Shown piece by piece: positions 1 through 10,510 of a stretch of 64,000 bases of DNA. This stretch comes from Theocolax elegans. Lineage: Eukaryota > Arthropoda > Insecta > Hymenoptera > Cerocephalidae. The stretch is taken from assembly GCA_026168455.1 (NCBI GenBank), contig CM047431.1, positions 57,218,539-57,282,538 on the forward strand, read 5' to 3'. A program made the translations under genes and the position numbers. Numbering within the stretch: position 1 is the first letter of the stretch; every line of letters starts with the position of its first letter. Below the pieces are notes generated by a model. That model was not told where the DNA came from and searched no databases. It worked only from the letters and a program-made list of their open reading frames with translations.

Positions 1-149
1 ATAAAAGTACAATCTAAGGAGTATAGAAATCTATTAAAATGTCGCGTTCATCAAAGTCTAGAATAAAACCTTTCCATAAAAAGTCATCTATCCAAATTTT
101 GGATTTATTACATTCTCTTCAATTCTTAATTATAATTTTTTTTTATTAT

Positions 150-571
150 TTTTTTCTCATCATCCCGTATACCCATTATTAAACGGGTTTTTACAGGAAC
201 ACCCCTACCACCTATGTGTAGGGGCGTAAAAACATTTCAAATTTTCCCATCCCAGTCCACACCATCTCGCATTCGCCCGGGGTTATGCCCGTGAGGAAGG
301 GAAAACCTTGTAGGAAAACCTTCCCCGAGACGGCCGGTGTATTGAAACATTCTGTTTAGATGTTCAGGTCACCTTGCGTAGGCCCAAACACCGAAACCGA
401 ATGTTTCACACGTTCCGCTCAGGTTGTGAAGTGTAGAAAAACACCTAACCGATCCCGAAAGCCGCACAAGAATGGTGTCACCCATCCAAGTACGAACCGC
501 ACTCAGTGCTGCTTAACTTTCGTGATCGGCCGAGGTGCGTCTCCGCCACTCCGCCACCGTGTCGGTCTTAA
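150..571 (-). mobile_element. 5S rRNA-derived SINE, copy 1
   Basis: On the minus strand the head (about 571 to 440) matches 5S rRNA. It carries the box A-like AGTTAAGCAGC and, downstream, a box C-like block GGTTCGTACTTGGATGGGTG. Both belong to the internal pol III promoter of 5S genes. The body continues leftward to about 150 and is followed by a T-rich stretch on the plus strand (about 128-156), which would be the A-rich tail. A 5S head fused to an unrelated body is the architecture of SINE3-type elements (family knowledge). A related body at 7994-8165 supports a true repeat family. Ends are approximate and I found no clear target-site duplication. It lies just upstream of the odorant receptor exons, antisense to them. 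Confidence 0.8.
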
Positions 572-870
572 TTTTAATTAAAGTTAGTAACAATTGACCA
601 TCTAGTTATAAATTTGTATAAAAGTGCCGGTTGTGGAATAGTATTATGATAATATTGCTGAAACAGTAAATATGACATTAAGTAAAATTATACTACTTAT
701 AGAAACAATATTACAAATATTGCAAATGTTTAAAGACGTGTATGTAAACATATAAACGTTAAAAGAAATTATTAATTTATTAGTCAAAAACTATTATTCA
801 AATGTCTCGGAAATTAACAATTCATGATGCTGTTCATACAAACGTATCAATTTACAAATTCTATTTGATT

Positions 871-2343
871 TATTATAAATAAATATATTGATAATATTTT
901 ATTCCTGTGAAATCGTTCCATAATTAGTAATTTTACTTTAACATTTTGGGAGACGCGTTACAATACAAAATATAATCATCCTATCAAACATACGTAATAT
1001 CACGTAATTCATAAGGTACACTTGATTTTTTGTTAGCTTAAACATCAGTACAGATAAAATAACAAGGGTGCTATTTCTCCTTCAATTTTTGGGATCTGGC
1101 TACGTTTTGGCGCTGGTTGGAATTGAAATGATGACAGTAGTAAGTAGTTGTGGTTTATTCAATATTTTTTAATTTAACTCATGAATTTAAATTTTTAGTC
1201 CGATGCTGCTAAATACAAATCGGTACCTATTTTCATCTTTTGCTTTGCGCAATTGCTGATCTATCAGTATGCTCCGGAATATTTGTTGCAAGAGGTACGT
1301 ATGACTGTCTAATTATCGATGTGATTGACAATGCGATAAAACTAAAATGATAATTTTATATGAATCTATCGATCTTTCCGAACGTAATCTACTTTTAAAT
1401 TAAATTGGACTTAATTCTCTAGGAATTATAAAAAAATAAAAAATGTTAGGTAATAAAGAATAAAGAATAAAGAATAACTGGTTATAAAAAATATACAAAT
1501 GAAAAATGTCTATAACTCAGTCATCAAAAATGTTATGATCTTATTTTTCTGCAAGAATATATAGGTTTTTCTTTCTGAACAATCAATTAAATTTATATAA
1601 ACCCACACTCTAAACCCTAAAGTTGAAAATCTGGAAGTAGAAAGATTAAAAGGTACATTTTAAACAGTACAAATTAAATTGCGCATTTTCAACTTTAATA
1701 AGGATTAAAATGCATGTTTTAATCTTTATGATGCGTAACAGTCGTTAATATGTTTAAAAGATTAATTTTATGATTTTTAATACTTGCCAAAGATTGGAAA
1801 GTACTTTTTCAACTTAATAAAAATAGAAAAACTCTTTCGAAATTCTAAAAGGTGAATTTAGTAATGTTAAACTTTTTATAAAGTTTGAAATGCACATTTT
1901 AATCTGAATAATATATTGAACCCCTGAAAAGATTAATTTGATGAATTTAATCGTCCCGCCTAAAGATTAAATACTTCATTTAATTTACGCGGGAAACGCT
2001 TCCGTGCACAAAAATGAGGGAAGTAAATTAGTAACTTAAATGGAGCAGACTCTGTTAACATTGCAATAAGAAATTATTCTTATCAAGTTATTTTAAGAAA
2101 TTAAAAAATTGTGTAAACAAAAGCTAAGTAATTATTTTAAATATACATTAGACTTTTATTGAAATTCTGCTGTATTCAAGTGGATTAAAATCATATTTAA
2201 AAGTTACGTTTAAAATTTTAGTCTATTCGATGAAGTGGTTCCTGAGCTTTCCTACGGTAAGTCCATTATGGTAAAAAATCAGAGTATTAATTAATTAAAA
2301 TAGTTAAGTTACATATTAATCTATCAAAAAAATTTTAAATAAA
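871..2343 (+). repeat. 1.47 kb direct repeat, left copy, with two odorant receptor exons
   Basis: This segment recurs at 6226-7702. I see only a handful of differences by eye: single-base indels in introns, a T/C-type change in the last part, and one synonymous TTG/TTA change in exon 2. It carries receptor exons 1037-1139 and 1199-1294 plus intronic sequence. The left boundary falls in a TATTATAAATA stretch. The right boundary, after ATCTATCAAAAAAATTTTAAATAAAA, abuts the retrotransposon. The near identity implies a recent duplication, or two haplotypes joined in assembly. Confidence 0.93.
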
Positions 2344-5300
2344 AACAATAAGTCCTGATAACTCCTTATGGATCGCAACGACGCAACACAATAACGCTGT
2401 GCTATATCTATATAGTCATGTGAAAATCTCGGCATGGGTACTCCGGCCTTATAAGAAAGAGTACGTAAAAATCTATGCTGGACAGATTCAATCCTATCGG
2501 AATATACATCAAATATAGGTGACCAAACTACCGAAGCATAACACAAAATAGGTCTAACAAGAGAGTTATACAAAGTTAAATAAGTAGAGGGTTTTTAAAG
2601 TCTCTAGAAAATCTCAATATAAACGATAATACCCTTGATGCTTTATTGCAGATAAAATTGACATGGCTATAAAGGTAAATTTACTATCAAAATAAACCCC
2701 CAAATCTTTCACCTCTGAAACTCTTTCTAACATAAATCCCGATATCGAGTAGTTGAAACTAAAGAGACTTCTTATAAAAGGAAATGAAATTACATTAGTA
2801 GTGTTTGAACGACAGTCCATTTACGCTACACCACTCATCCCCTCTATTCAAATCATGCTGAAGATCAATTGCATCATCAATAGTTGTAATAACGTTAAAA
2901 ATTTTTAGATCGTCCGCAATAGCAGACATTCGACGTCTCTTACCACCTTTTTTACATCGTTCTATAAATATTAAAAAAATAAAGGACCGCAATGTGAACC
3001 CTGAGGGACTCCAGAAGTTGCTATAAACTCCTCCGAAACAAAGCCCTTAATACTCACAGCAAGTTCCTGTTTGATAAGTATGAACGAATCCAGCACAAAC
3101 AGACTACCCCCTATCCCACACCTAGATAACTTATCAATTAACATTGCATGATTCACTGAATCAAAAGCGGGCATTCAATCGGTGTACACAGAGTCAATCT
3201 GAAGGTCAGACTGCAAAGCAGCTGTAATATATTCGTTGTAAATAATCAGATTCGTAGTAACCGATCTTCGTGGCATAAAACCATGCTGCTCTTCGATTAT
3301 AATATTTCTTAAAAATAGTGAGATCTTTTCTCTACAATAGAATCAAATATTTTGGCTAGAACACTGAGTTTCGCAATTGGTCTATATTCTTTACATTGGA
3401 GTTGTCACCCTTCTTAAGAATTGGCGTCACAAAAGATTTTTTCCATGCTCTGGGGAACTTATTAAAAATTAAAAACAACGGGTATAACAACTTAACCGCA
3501 CAACTCTTAAGAAAGATAACAGGCAACTTATCCGGACCCATACCCAATGTATCCCTCAATCCACGTAATTTGGTCAATATATCACTCTCTGTTATATGTA
3601 TATTATTCAAAAAAAGCGCTGAAGAATAACTATCATTGCCGAGATCCAACATGTGCTCATTGTAAACTGACTTAAATGAACTGCAAATAATTCAGCAATA
3701 TCCTGACCCCCATTAGCTATTGAATTATTTAAAAAAACAGAGTCTGGAATACTGTAACCAGAATTCTTATTGTTAGCAAATTTCCAAAATTTGTTTGGAT
3801 CCAATGAAATATTTTCTTCTTGAGAAGCAATATATTTTTATATTCCCTGTTTATTAACGCTCTACATACTGATCTCTGCATTCGAAATCTACTATAAGCC
3901 ATTTCAGATCTCAGCAACTTATATTCTTTATGCAATATCTTTTTTGCTTGTACAGCCTTCCTAATGTCTTTGTTAAACCATTTAGGATATTTCGAAGTGA
4001 AATGCTGAGTATATGGAGTATTGCAACTAATAATTTCAAAAATAACTTTATAAAATGTATCGAGATAGCTATCAACACTACCATACTTATCAAATATATC
4101 ATTCCAGTTAACTAAATTTAACTCAGCACAACACTTAGCAAAATCTGCCCTATTAAAGTCAAAGGCAACCTCTGGTCTAAAATCACATACACTCTGTCCG
4201 CATAACAATATAAATTCGTACGCCGGATGAAACGCATCTACATGGACCAACGGGTCAACACATTCATTACATTCTATACATACATTGTCTGTAAATATCA
4301 AGTCCAAATAGTTTCCTTTATCATTCTGCAACGAAAACACACTCTTCAGCAACACTCTGTTAAGTCCTTCCATCAGTAATTGAACAGCTTCTCTTATCAC
4401 TCGATTTGGATGAGAACCCATTGCATTAATACAACCGTCACGATAGCCCCAAGAGTAACCGGGTAAATTAAAATCACCAACTATTGTTATCTTGGACAAT
4501 GGGTATCGGACATAAAGTGCTTCAAGAGTCGTCACAAAACTTCTTAAACCCTCCAAAAAATCTTCATTACTCAATGAGGAGATTGGAGGCAAATAAACCA
4601 ATCCAATGATCATCAATCTATTGCTCTCATATTGAATAAAAATAAAAATAAATTCACAATTCTTATTGCTGCAGGGACCAATTGTACATTGCAGGTGATC
4701 CTTTATAAGGAATAACAAACCTCCACCTCGTGATTTCCAGTAGCTTCAAGATTTCTATCAAGTCGGAACTGCTTGTATCCTTGTACAAACAAATCATTTA
4801 CTCTGACTGATTCATCCAACCAGGTTTCGCTAAAGCCTATAACATCATAGAGAATAGTTGACGAGTAAATGTAATTTATACAATCCGACAACTTATTTTT
4901 CAGACTCCTCACATTTTGGTAATAGCATGTCAATTTGGGCTCTCCGAGCCACACTTACTTGCATCAAGTTTTTTGAGATTGACTTATCCTTTGTGACAAT
5001 TTTTGGTACTCCATTTACGTATTTGATGCCTAAATTCTGTTCACCATTACTTTCCCTTCTTCAAGTTCATGTAGGACCTTGTTAAAAAATTCCCTTTGCT
5101 TGAGAGTTTTATCCATTGTGCACCTGAGGTTGTCCTTAAATAGGTTAAATCTATTCACAAAAATCAAATTCGCATCCTGAACGGACTCGAAGATGAGTTT
5201 AATTGGACGAATCTTATTTTGTGTTCTCTTACCTAATCTAACTAACTTAATCGACTCGAGCCTTATGGGTATATCTTTCAGTAGTTCATGAATGCATTGC

Positions 5301-8300
5301 GTATCCTTCTCATTACCTTCATCAGCAACATTAAATAAAATGAGGTTCTTCTGTCTAAGTTGTCGGTCAGACAATTCAAACAAAACCTCCTCCGACATTT
5401 CTGATGTAATATCGTTCACTTTTAATTCTAAGCTATCCAATCTCAGCATTGAATTATCGATATTTATCTCATTCCTGTTGATTTTTACCACTGCATCATC
5501 AAACTTTTTTGATAGATCATTGACTATCTTATCCAAGTGATCTTCAAGCCTTCTTGTATTTGCATCAGCTTGCTCCTTGAGTCTCTCATACAGCTTATCA
5601 ATACTCTTCTGCATTGATCCCTTAGTTACTTCTCCTTTTTGAGAGGACCGCTGTCCTTTCTCCAGCTCTGCCTCGGATGTCTCATGACCACAACATTTTG
5701 CAAACACCCCATCGTCCGTTCTCTGAACACGAGCAGAGCAGCTATCGTGGTAATATCTTTTACAACCTGTACATTGTATAGCCTCATCAAGGTTAATGAA
5801 CCCCTTTAGAGGGCAAAGCACACACTTTTCTTGAGACGCCTTCTTTGCTTGAGACATCTTTACCTTATATTAAATTCGATCTGTTTTACTCCTTTGACCA
5901 ATAAAATATTATCTAAGTCCAAGAAAATATACACAAATATAAAATGATCAACAAACTGCGGCCCAAATGAGGTTATGTGCACACGTTGCTGCTCACCGCG
6001 AATACATATCCAATTCAGATTAACACATCACACTAGTAATATCAGTGATATTATGTTTAAAAGACTCAGAAAATTTTGCAGGAGAACACTAGCGAGATAT
6101 TTGAGTATTTTTGTATTACAATATAACGTAAAATAATAAAATAAACAGCAGTAAACAAATATTTTATACCGCTTAATACGCCACCTATCGGACATATTAT
6201 AAATTTTTATAATATGTCCGATTTTATTATTATAAATAATATATTGATAATATTTTATTCCTGTGAAATCGTTCCATAATTAGTAATTTTACTTTAACAT
6301 TTTGGGAGACGCGTTACAATACAAAATATAATCATCCTATCAAACATACGTAATATCACGTAATTCATAAGGTACACTTGATTTTTTGTTAGCTTAAACA
6401 TCAGTACAGATAAAATAACAAGGGTGCTATTTCTCCTTCAATTTTTGGGATCTGGCTACGTTTTGGCGCTGGTTGGAATTGAAATGATGACAGTAGTAAG
6501 TAGTTGTGGTTTATTCAATATTTTTTAATTTAACTCATGAATTTAAATTTTTAGTCCGATGCTGCTAAATACAAATCGGTACCTATTTTCATCTTTTGCT
6601 TTGCGCAATTGCTGATCTATCAGTATGCTCCGGAATATTTATTGCAAGAGGTACGTATGACTGTCTATAATTATCGATGTGATTGACAATGCGTAAAACT
6701 AAAATGATAATTTTATATGAATCTATCGATCTTTCCGAACGTAATCTACTTTTAAATTAAATTGGACTTAATTCTCTAGGAATTATAAAAAAATAAAAAA
6801 TGTTTAGGTAATAAAGAATAAAGAATAAAGAATAACTGGTTATAAAAAATATACAAATGAAAAATGTCTATAACTCAGTCATCAAAAATGTTATGATCTT
6901 ATTTTTCTGCAAGAATATATAGGTTTTTCTTTCTGAACAATCAATTAAATTTATATAAACCCACACTCTAAACCCTAAAGTTGAAAATCTGGAAGTAGAA
7001 AGATTAAAAGGTACATTTTAAACAGTACAAATTAAATTGCGCATTTTCAACTTTAATAAGGATTAAAATGCATGTTTTAATCTTTATGATGCGTAACAGT
7101 CGTTAATATGTTTAAAAGATTAATTTTATGATTTTTAATACTTGCCAAAGATTGGAAAGTACTTTTTCAACTTAATAAAAATAGAAAAACTCTTTCGAAA
7201 TTCTAAAAGGTGAATTTAGTAATGTTAAACTTTTTATAAAGTTTGAAATGCACATTTTAATCTGAATAATATATTGAACCCCTGAAAAGATTAATTTGAT
7301 GAATTTAATCGTCCCGCCTAAAGATTAAATACTTCATTTTAATTTACGCGGGAAACGCTTCCGTGCACAAAAATGAGGGAAGTAAATTAGTAACTTAAAT
7401 GGAGCAGACTCTGTTAACATTGCAATAAGAAATTATTCTTATCAAGTTATTTTAAGAAATTAAAAAATTGTGTAAACAAAAGCTAAGTAATTATTTTAAA
7501 TATACATTAGACTTTTATTGAAATTCTGCTGTATTCAAGTGGATTAAAATCATATTTAAAAGTTACGTTTAAAATTTTAGTCTATTCGATGAAGTGGTTC
7601 CTGAGCTTTCCTGCGGTAAGTCCATTATGGTAAAAAATCAGAGTATTAATTAATTAAAATAGTTAAGTTACATATTAATCTATCAAAAAAATTTTAAATA
7701 AAAGTTAAGAATAATACAATTTGTTTAAAAAATTAAGAAATGTTTTCAATTATTATGAAAAAAATTATTAATTGTTAATATTGAATAGTTCTTTCTCAAT
7801 ATTAACCCAGGCTTGACCCCTTAATAAAGACGTCGTATGACTTCCGTAATTGATTAATACCAACTTTGGAGCATATAAATAGCGATGTAAGAATAGTAAA
7901 AAAACACTTTTGTAAGTATTATTGCGTAAAATCCCTTAATCTAAAATATTTATATTTTGTATTAATTACACTTCTATTTAATATTACATATTACCAACGC
8001 AGTGGCGGAGATGCACCTAGGCCGATCTCGAAAGTTAAGCAGCATTAGCTGCGGTAAATTTAATTATAAGTGTTTTTTCACACTTGACAACGTGAAGGGT
8101 AAGTGTGGAACAATCAGTTACGATGCTTAGGCCTTCGCAATGTTCCGTCAACTAGAATAATTCTAGGTAAATTTAAGGAGGTGTCATACTCAATCAATAA
8201 TTCAAATTTCGCGTCACAAAATTTGAATTTTTAATTGAGTATGACACTCCCTTAATCTTTACGTTTTTTTAAATATATCACAAAACTATTCATCAACTTG

Positions 8301-10510
8301 TTTTGATATAAAATATTTTTTTTCACTTTATTTTAACAAAAATATATATATTTTTGTTGCAGCTTCGTCATTGATAAAAATACTATTTCACTAATTATGA
8401 GTAATAGTCCTTCTAATAAAATAAACATGAAATTATTCTATCCACCCGTGTAAAAATATAAACTATTGCCACTATATTGTCAACATATCTCCAAACGTAC
8501 AACCGCCCATATTTTTGCCAAATATTGGCAATAGTTACTATCTTACCTTTTGTAAACTATTACCAATATGTTGGCCATATCTCATAAATTTAAAAAAAAA
8601 TAAAAAAAAAATATTAGCCAGCCGCGGGATTTGAACCTTCAATCTTTAGATCCGAATGCTGACTCTTTACCACTGAGCCATTTTGTTATTTTGTTATTGA
8701 GAGTTAATTTCAGGCTATAAAGAACAGCTGAATTCATAAAATTTTGGACTTAGAAATTGTTTTAAACACATTTTCAACTGTTCTTTATAACCTGAAATTA
8801 ACTCTTAATAACAAAATAGCAAAATGGCTCAGTGGTAAAGAGTCAGCTTTCCGATCTAAAGATTGAAGGTTCAAATCCCGCGGCTGGCTAATATTTTTTT
8901 TTTATTTTTTTTTTAAATTTATCAACTATGGCCAACATATTGGTAATAGTTTACAATAGGTAAGATAGTAACTATTGCCAATATTTGGCAAAAATATGGG
9001 CGGTTGTACGTTTGGAGATATGTTGGCAATACATTGCCAATTGTCGCGGCAACATATTGGCAATAGTTTATATTTTTACGCGGGCAATCATTAGGGTTGA
9101 TCAAACCTAAAATCCACCCACATATTTATAATATTATTTTTATTTATATTATTTAAATGTTCTTTATAAATATTTTTCTTTATATAAAAATAAAGTATGG
9201 TAGAACTAAATTATTTGATTTTTTTTTATTTATCGCTTTTAATTATAATAATACAAATATTAATTTATCGTTCAGTAATTTATACTTAATTTATAAAATT
9301 ATTGCATTTTAAAATTTAGAAAAGAAATTACTCATCAAGAATTTAATAAATTTGTACGTAGTTTGTGAAGATGTAGTCGGTAATACAAACACTCAACAAT
9401 TTCTAATGATAACGGTATTTTACTTTATTTTTCGTTCTAATTTTCCATCATACGTAACTATCAATGTGATAATTACACTGCAAGAAGTTAAACCTGATTT
9501 TAAGAAATGAATAACATTATTGAATATTTAAGATCATATTTGAACAACAAAATAGTATTAATGCTTTTAATTAATTCCAATCGCAATATAATTAATTGAT
9601 ACTATGTGTTGATAAAGGATGCTACTCAACTAAAAAAGTGGTATAATTCTAAGAAAGTTTATGAACCCAATTATAATAATAGGGATTTTGTCTTCTCGAT
9701 ATCGCCTAAAGTAAGATCTTCAGTTTCTTACCGACGATAAAAGGCATATATTATATAGTACACAAAGAGAACAATGTATCTTCTCTAATTTAAATTTAAT
9801 TTTTCGTTCGGAAAGTCTCATAAATTCATATAATCCTATATTGTGTATTTTTTTGTTAATTTGATTTTATCACTCGGTGGTTTTCAATGTATATGTATAG
9901 AATTTTTATCGATCTTCCCGAGTCAAATGTAGTTGTAGGGTAAAAGAAAAAATTTTAATGCATTTTTCTTTTCGTAAAAATTTTTTCTTTTACCCTACAA
10001 CTACATTTGACTCGGGAAGATCGATAAAAATTCTATACATATACACTATATTTTGTGTATTAACAAACAACTAAATATTCTACATTATCGTTCTGTCCGA
10101 ACGAATTTCTAACTAAGCATGTGATGAAAAATATAAAATAGCTCTCTCTAGTTCTAAATTAGAATTAATTCGGATAGACGAAGATACCTTGATCCAATAA
10201 AATAATCGAATGTGATTTTCACAGAGTAAAGGTGTAGCAACTGCAGCGTACTTCATCTACACGCCGTCAATGAGTATAAAGACTCAGAAATGTTTGTGGA
10301 TCATATTGTCGAGGGCGCAGCATCCGATCGAGATGACGGCAGGTGGCATCGTCCAATTGTCGCTTAAAACTTTTGGATCGGTAGGTCACGTCGAAAATAG
10401 CTAAGAAACGTACATATATTCGTTTTATATTAACACAATACTTTGATCAATTTCAGATAATATCGTCTACAATGTCATTGTTTGTGGTGTTGAAAAAATT
10501 TGCCGACTAG
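1037..10510 (+). CDS. Odorant receptor (7tm_6 family), C-terminal exons, 5' end outside the window
   Basis: Insect odorant receptors are seven-pass membrane proteins that form odour-gated cation channels with Orco in sensory neuron dendrites. Four exons are visible. Exon a (1037-1139, repeated at 6393-6495) encodes LNISTDKITRVLFLLQFLGS and a membrane segment ending IEMMTV. Exon b (1199-1294, repeated at 6555-6650) encodes PIFIFCFAQLLIYQYAPEYL, the typical sixth-helix region. Exon c (10225-10380) carries RAQHPIEMTAGGIVQLSLKT, like the family's R-A/S-Q-P..TAG...LSL.TF signature. Exon d (10457-10510) ends SLFVVLKKFAD-stop. All have GT/AG borders and compatible phases (a to b 0, b to c 0, c to d 0). 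Exon a starts one base into a codon, so upstream exons must exist; none is seen between 1 and 1036. Splicing exon b directly to the second exon a would hit a stop after six codons, so only one copy of each can be used. A large intron carries the retrotransposon. It could be functional or a dying gene. Confidence 0.87.
2344..4954 (-). pseudogene. Retrotransposon ORF2 remnant: endonuclease and reverse transcriptase
   Basis: The coding sequence is spread over several frames. The segment 4954-4703 has LTCYYQNVRSLKNKL and VIGFSETWLD, the N-terminal endonuclease motifs. The segment 4718-3729 has the catalytic-core motif GDFNLPGYSW. The segments 3804-3356 have RT motifs with MGPDKLP and ILKKGD. The segment 3174-2971 has AFDSVNHAML and SGVPQGSHCGP (usually SxLGP). 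The segment 2992-2795 has the catalytic ADD in AIADDLKIF. The segment 2573-2344 has LVRPILCYASVVWSP. At least four frame breaks separate these pieces, so no active enzyme can be made. The 3' end of the frame is cut off at the duplicated host segment. Confidence 0.88.
5030..5857 (-). CDS. Retrotransposon ORF1 protein with PHD-like zinc finger
   Basis: A 275-residue open frame starts at an ATG at 5857. Residues about 12-55 form a Cys/His-rich finger (CVLC ... CTGC ... YYHDSC), resembling the PHD-type fingers known in CR1-group ORF1 proteins. Residues about 80-160 are charged and likely coiled coil. From about 165 on, RQLRQKNLILFNVADEG and the later RLGKRTQNKIRPIKLIF resemble the RRM-like nucleic-acid-binding domain common in LINE ORF1s. 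The likely role is RNA binding and chaperoning of the element transcript. Unlike ORF2 it is intact along its visible length. It is separated from the endonuclease by about 75 bases. Confidence 0.75.
   Translation of the reverse strand: MSQAKKASQEKCVLCPLKGFINLDEAIQCTGCKRYYHDSCSARVQRTDDGVFAKCCGHETSEAELEKGQRSSQKGEVTKGSMQKSIDKLYERLKEQADANTRRLEDHLDKIVNDLSKKFDDAVVKINRNEINIDNSMLRLDSLELKVNDITSEMSEEVLFELSDRQLRQKNLILFNVADEGNEKDTQCIHELLKDIPIRLESIKLVRLGKRTQNKIRPIKLIFESVQDANLIFVNRFNLFKDNLRCTMDKTLKQREFFNKVLHELEEGKVMVNRI
6187..6222. repeat. Short perfect hairpin at the 5' end of the retrotransposon
   Basis: The arms ATCGGACATATTATAA and TTATAATATGTCCGAT are perfect inverted complements around a 4-base centre. 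It sits a few bases from the junction between retrotransposon and duplicated receptor segment, so it may mark the rearrangement breakpoint. Confidence 0.8.
6226..7702 (+). repeat. 1.47 kb direct repeat, right copy, with second pair of odorant receptor exons
   Basis: This is the second copy of 871-2343. It contains receptor exons at 6393-6495 and 6555-6650 with intact splice sites and identical protein, since the single coding change is synonymous. It is preceded by retrotransposon sequence, so a transcript reaching it must cross or start within the element. It is followed by the sequence leading to the last two receptor exons at 10225 and 10457. Confidence 0.93.
7703..7993. other. AT-rich intronic sequence, no feature seen
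   Basis: AT-rich sequence inside the odorant receptor intron. No conserved coding pattern or repeat structure was recognised. Confidence 0.5.
7994..8165 (+). mobile_element. 5S rRNA-derived SINE, copy 2 (internally deleted)
   Basis: The head GGCCGATCTCGAAAGTTAAG matches the 5S box A region and the minus-strand element at 150-571. The part corresponding to the 5S box C is missing (about 45 bases). The body resumes with CACTTGACAACGTGAAGGG, which aligns with CACTTCACAACCTGAGCGG of copy 1 and stays alignable through TTAGGCCTTCGCAA. The loss of the promoter box and the truncated 3' part make it inactive. It lies in the odorant receptor intron, sense to the gene. Confidence 0.72.
8173..8255. mobile_element. 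83 bp TTAA-flanked hairpin MITE
   Basis: TTAA at 8173-8176 and 8252-8255 bracket a near-perfect hairpin. The left arm begins GGAGGTGTCATACTCAAT and the right arm ends ATTGAGTATGACACTCCC. TTAA duplications and a G/C-run terminus are the hallmark of piggyBac-superfamily elements. The GTxxCATACTC terminus is shared with the 392 bp elements at 14594 and 40104, so this may be a minimal deletion derivative. Confidence 0.75.
8445..9084. mobile_element. 640 bp palindromic element with tRNA-like sequence in both arms
   Basis: The outer arms start CCCGTGTAAAAATATAAAC and end in its near complement (GTTTATATTTTTACGCGGG). They also share CAAACGTACAACCGCCCATA in inverse order. The inner arms are inverted copies of a tRNA-like block (about 8615-8690 minus, 8820-8893 plus). 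That block has a D-arm-like GGCTCAGTGGTAAAGAGTC and a B-box GGTTCAAATCC. Acceptor and T stems do not pair, so it is not a functional tRNA gene. It looks like a snap-back element that captured or derived from a tRNA-related SINE. Confidence 0.75.
9888..10045. repeat. 158 bp hairpin element
   Basis: Near-perfect inverted repeat. The left arm contains CGATCTTCCCGAGTCAAATG and GTAGTTGTAGGGTAAAAG; the right arm is its complement. The centre is about 20 AT-rich bases. It lies upstream of the penultimate odorant receptor exon. Likely a foldback MITE; no obvious target duplication was found. Confidence 0.8.

Larger units (their letters stand above)
2344..6225 (-). mobile_element. Degenerate non-LTR retrotransposon (CR1/jockey-like), 3'-truncated
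   Basis: Read on the minus strand it has an ORF1 (5857-5030), then an ORF2 broken by several frameshifts. ORF2 encodes an endonuclease/exonuclease/phosphatase domain (4954-3729) and a reverse transcriptase (about 3800-2344). The order ORF1, endonuclease, RT is that of CR1/jockey-group LINEs. The right (5') end holds a 36 bp hairpin at 6187-6222. The left end stops inside the post-RT coding region (...LLFLFKI), with no 3' UTR or tail, and joins the duplicated host segment. A LINE is normally truncated at its 5' end, so a 3' truncation is odd. The exact clade is uncertain. Confidence 0.9.

Noticed and set aside
2225..2258. Extra odorant receptor exon (CTATTCGATGAAGTGGTTCC before a GTAAGT)
   Set aside because: Has splice-like borders in both repeat copies, but in the phase left by the preceding exon it reads a stop. 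The next known exon continues the family pattern directly without it.
8615..8893. Two tRNA genes in inverted orientation
   Set aside because: D-arm and B-box match, but the acceptor and T stems do not pair and both copies lie in the arms of a palindrome; treated as tRNA-derived repeat.
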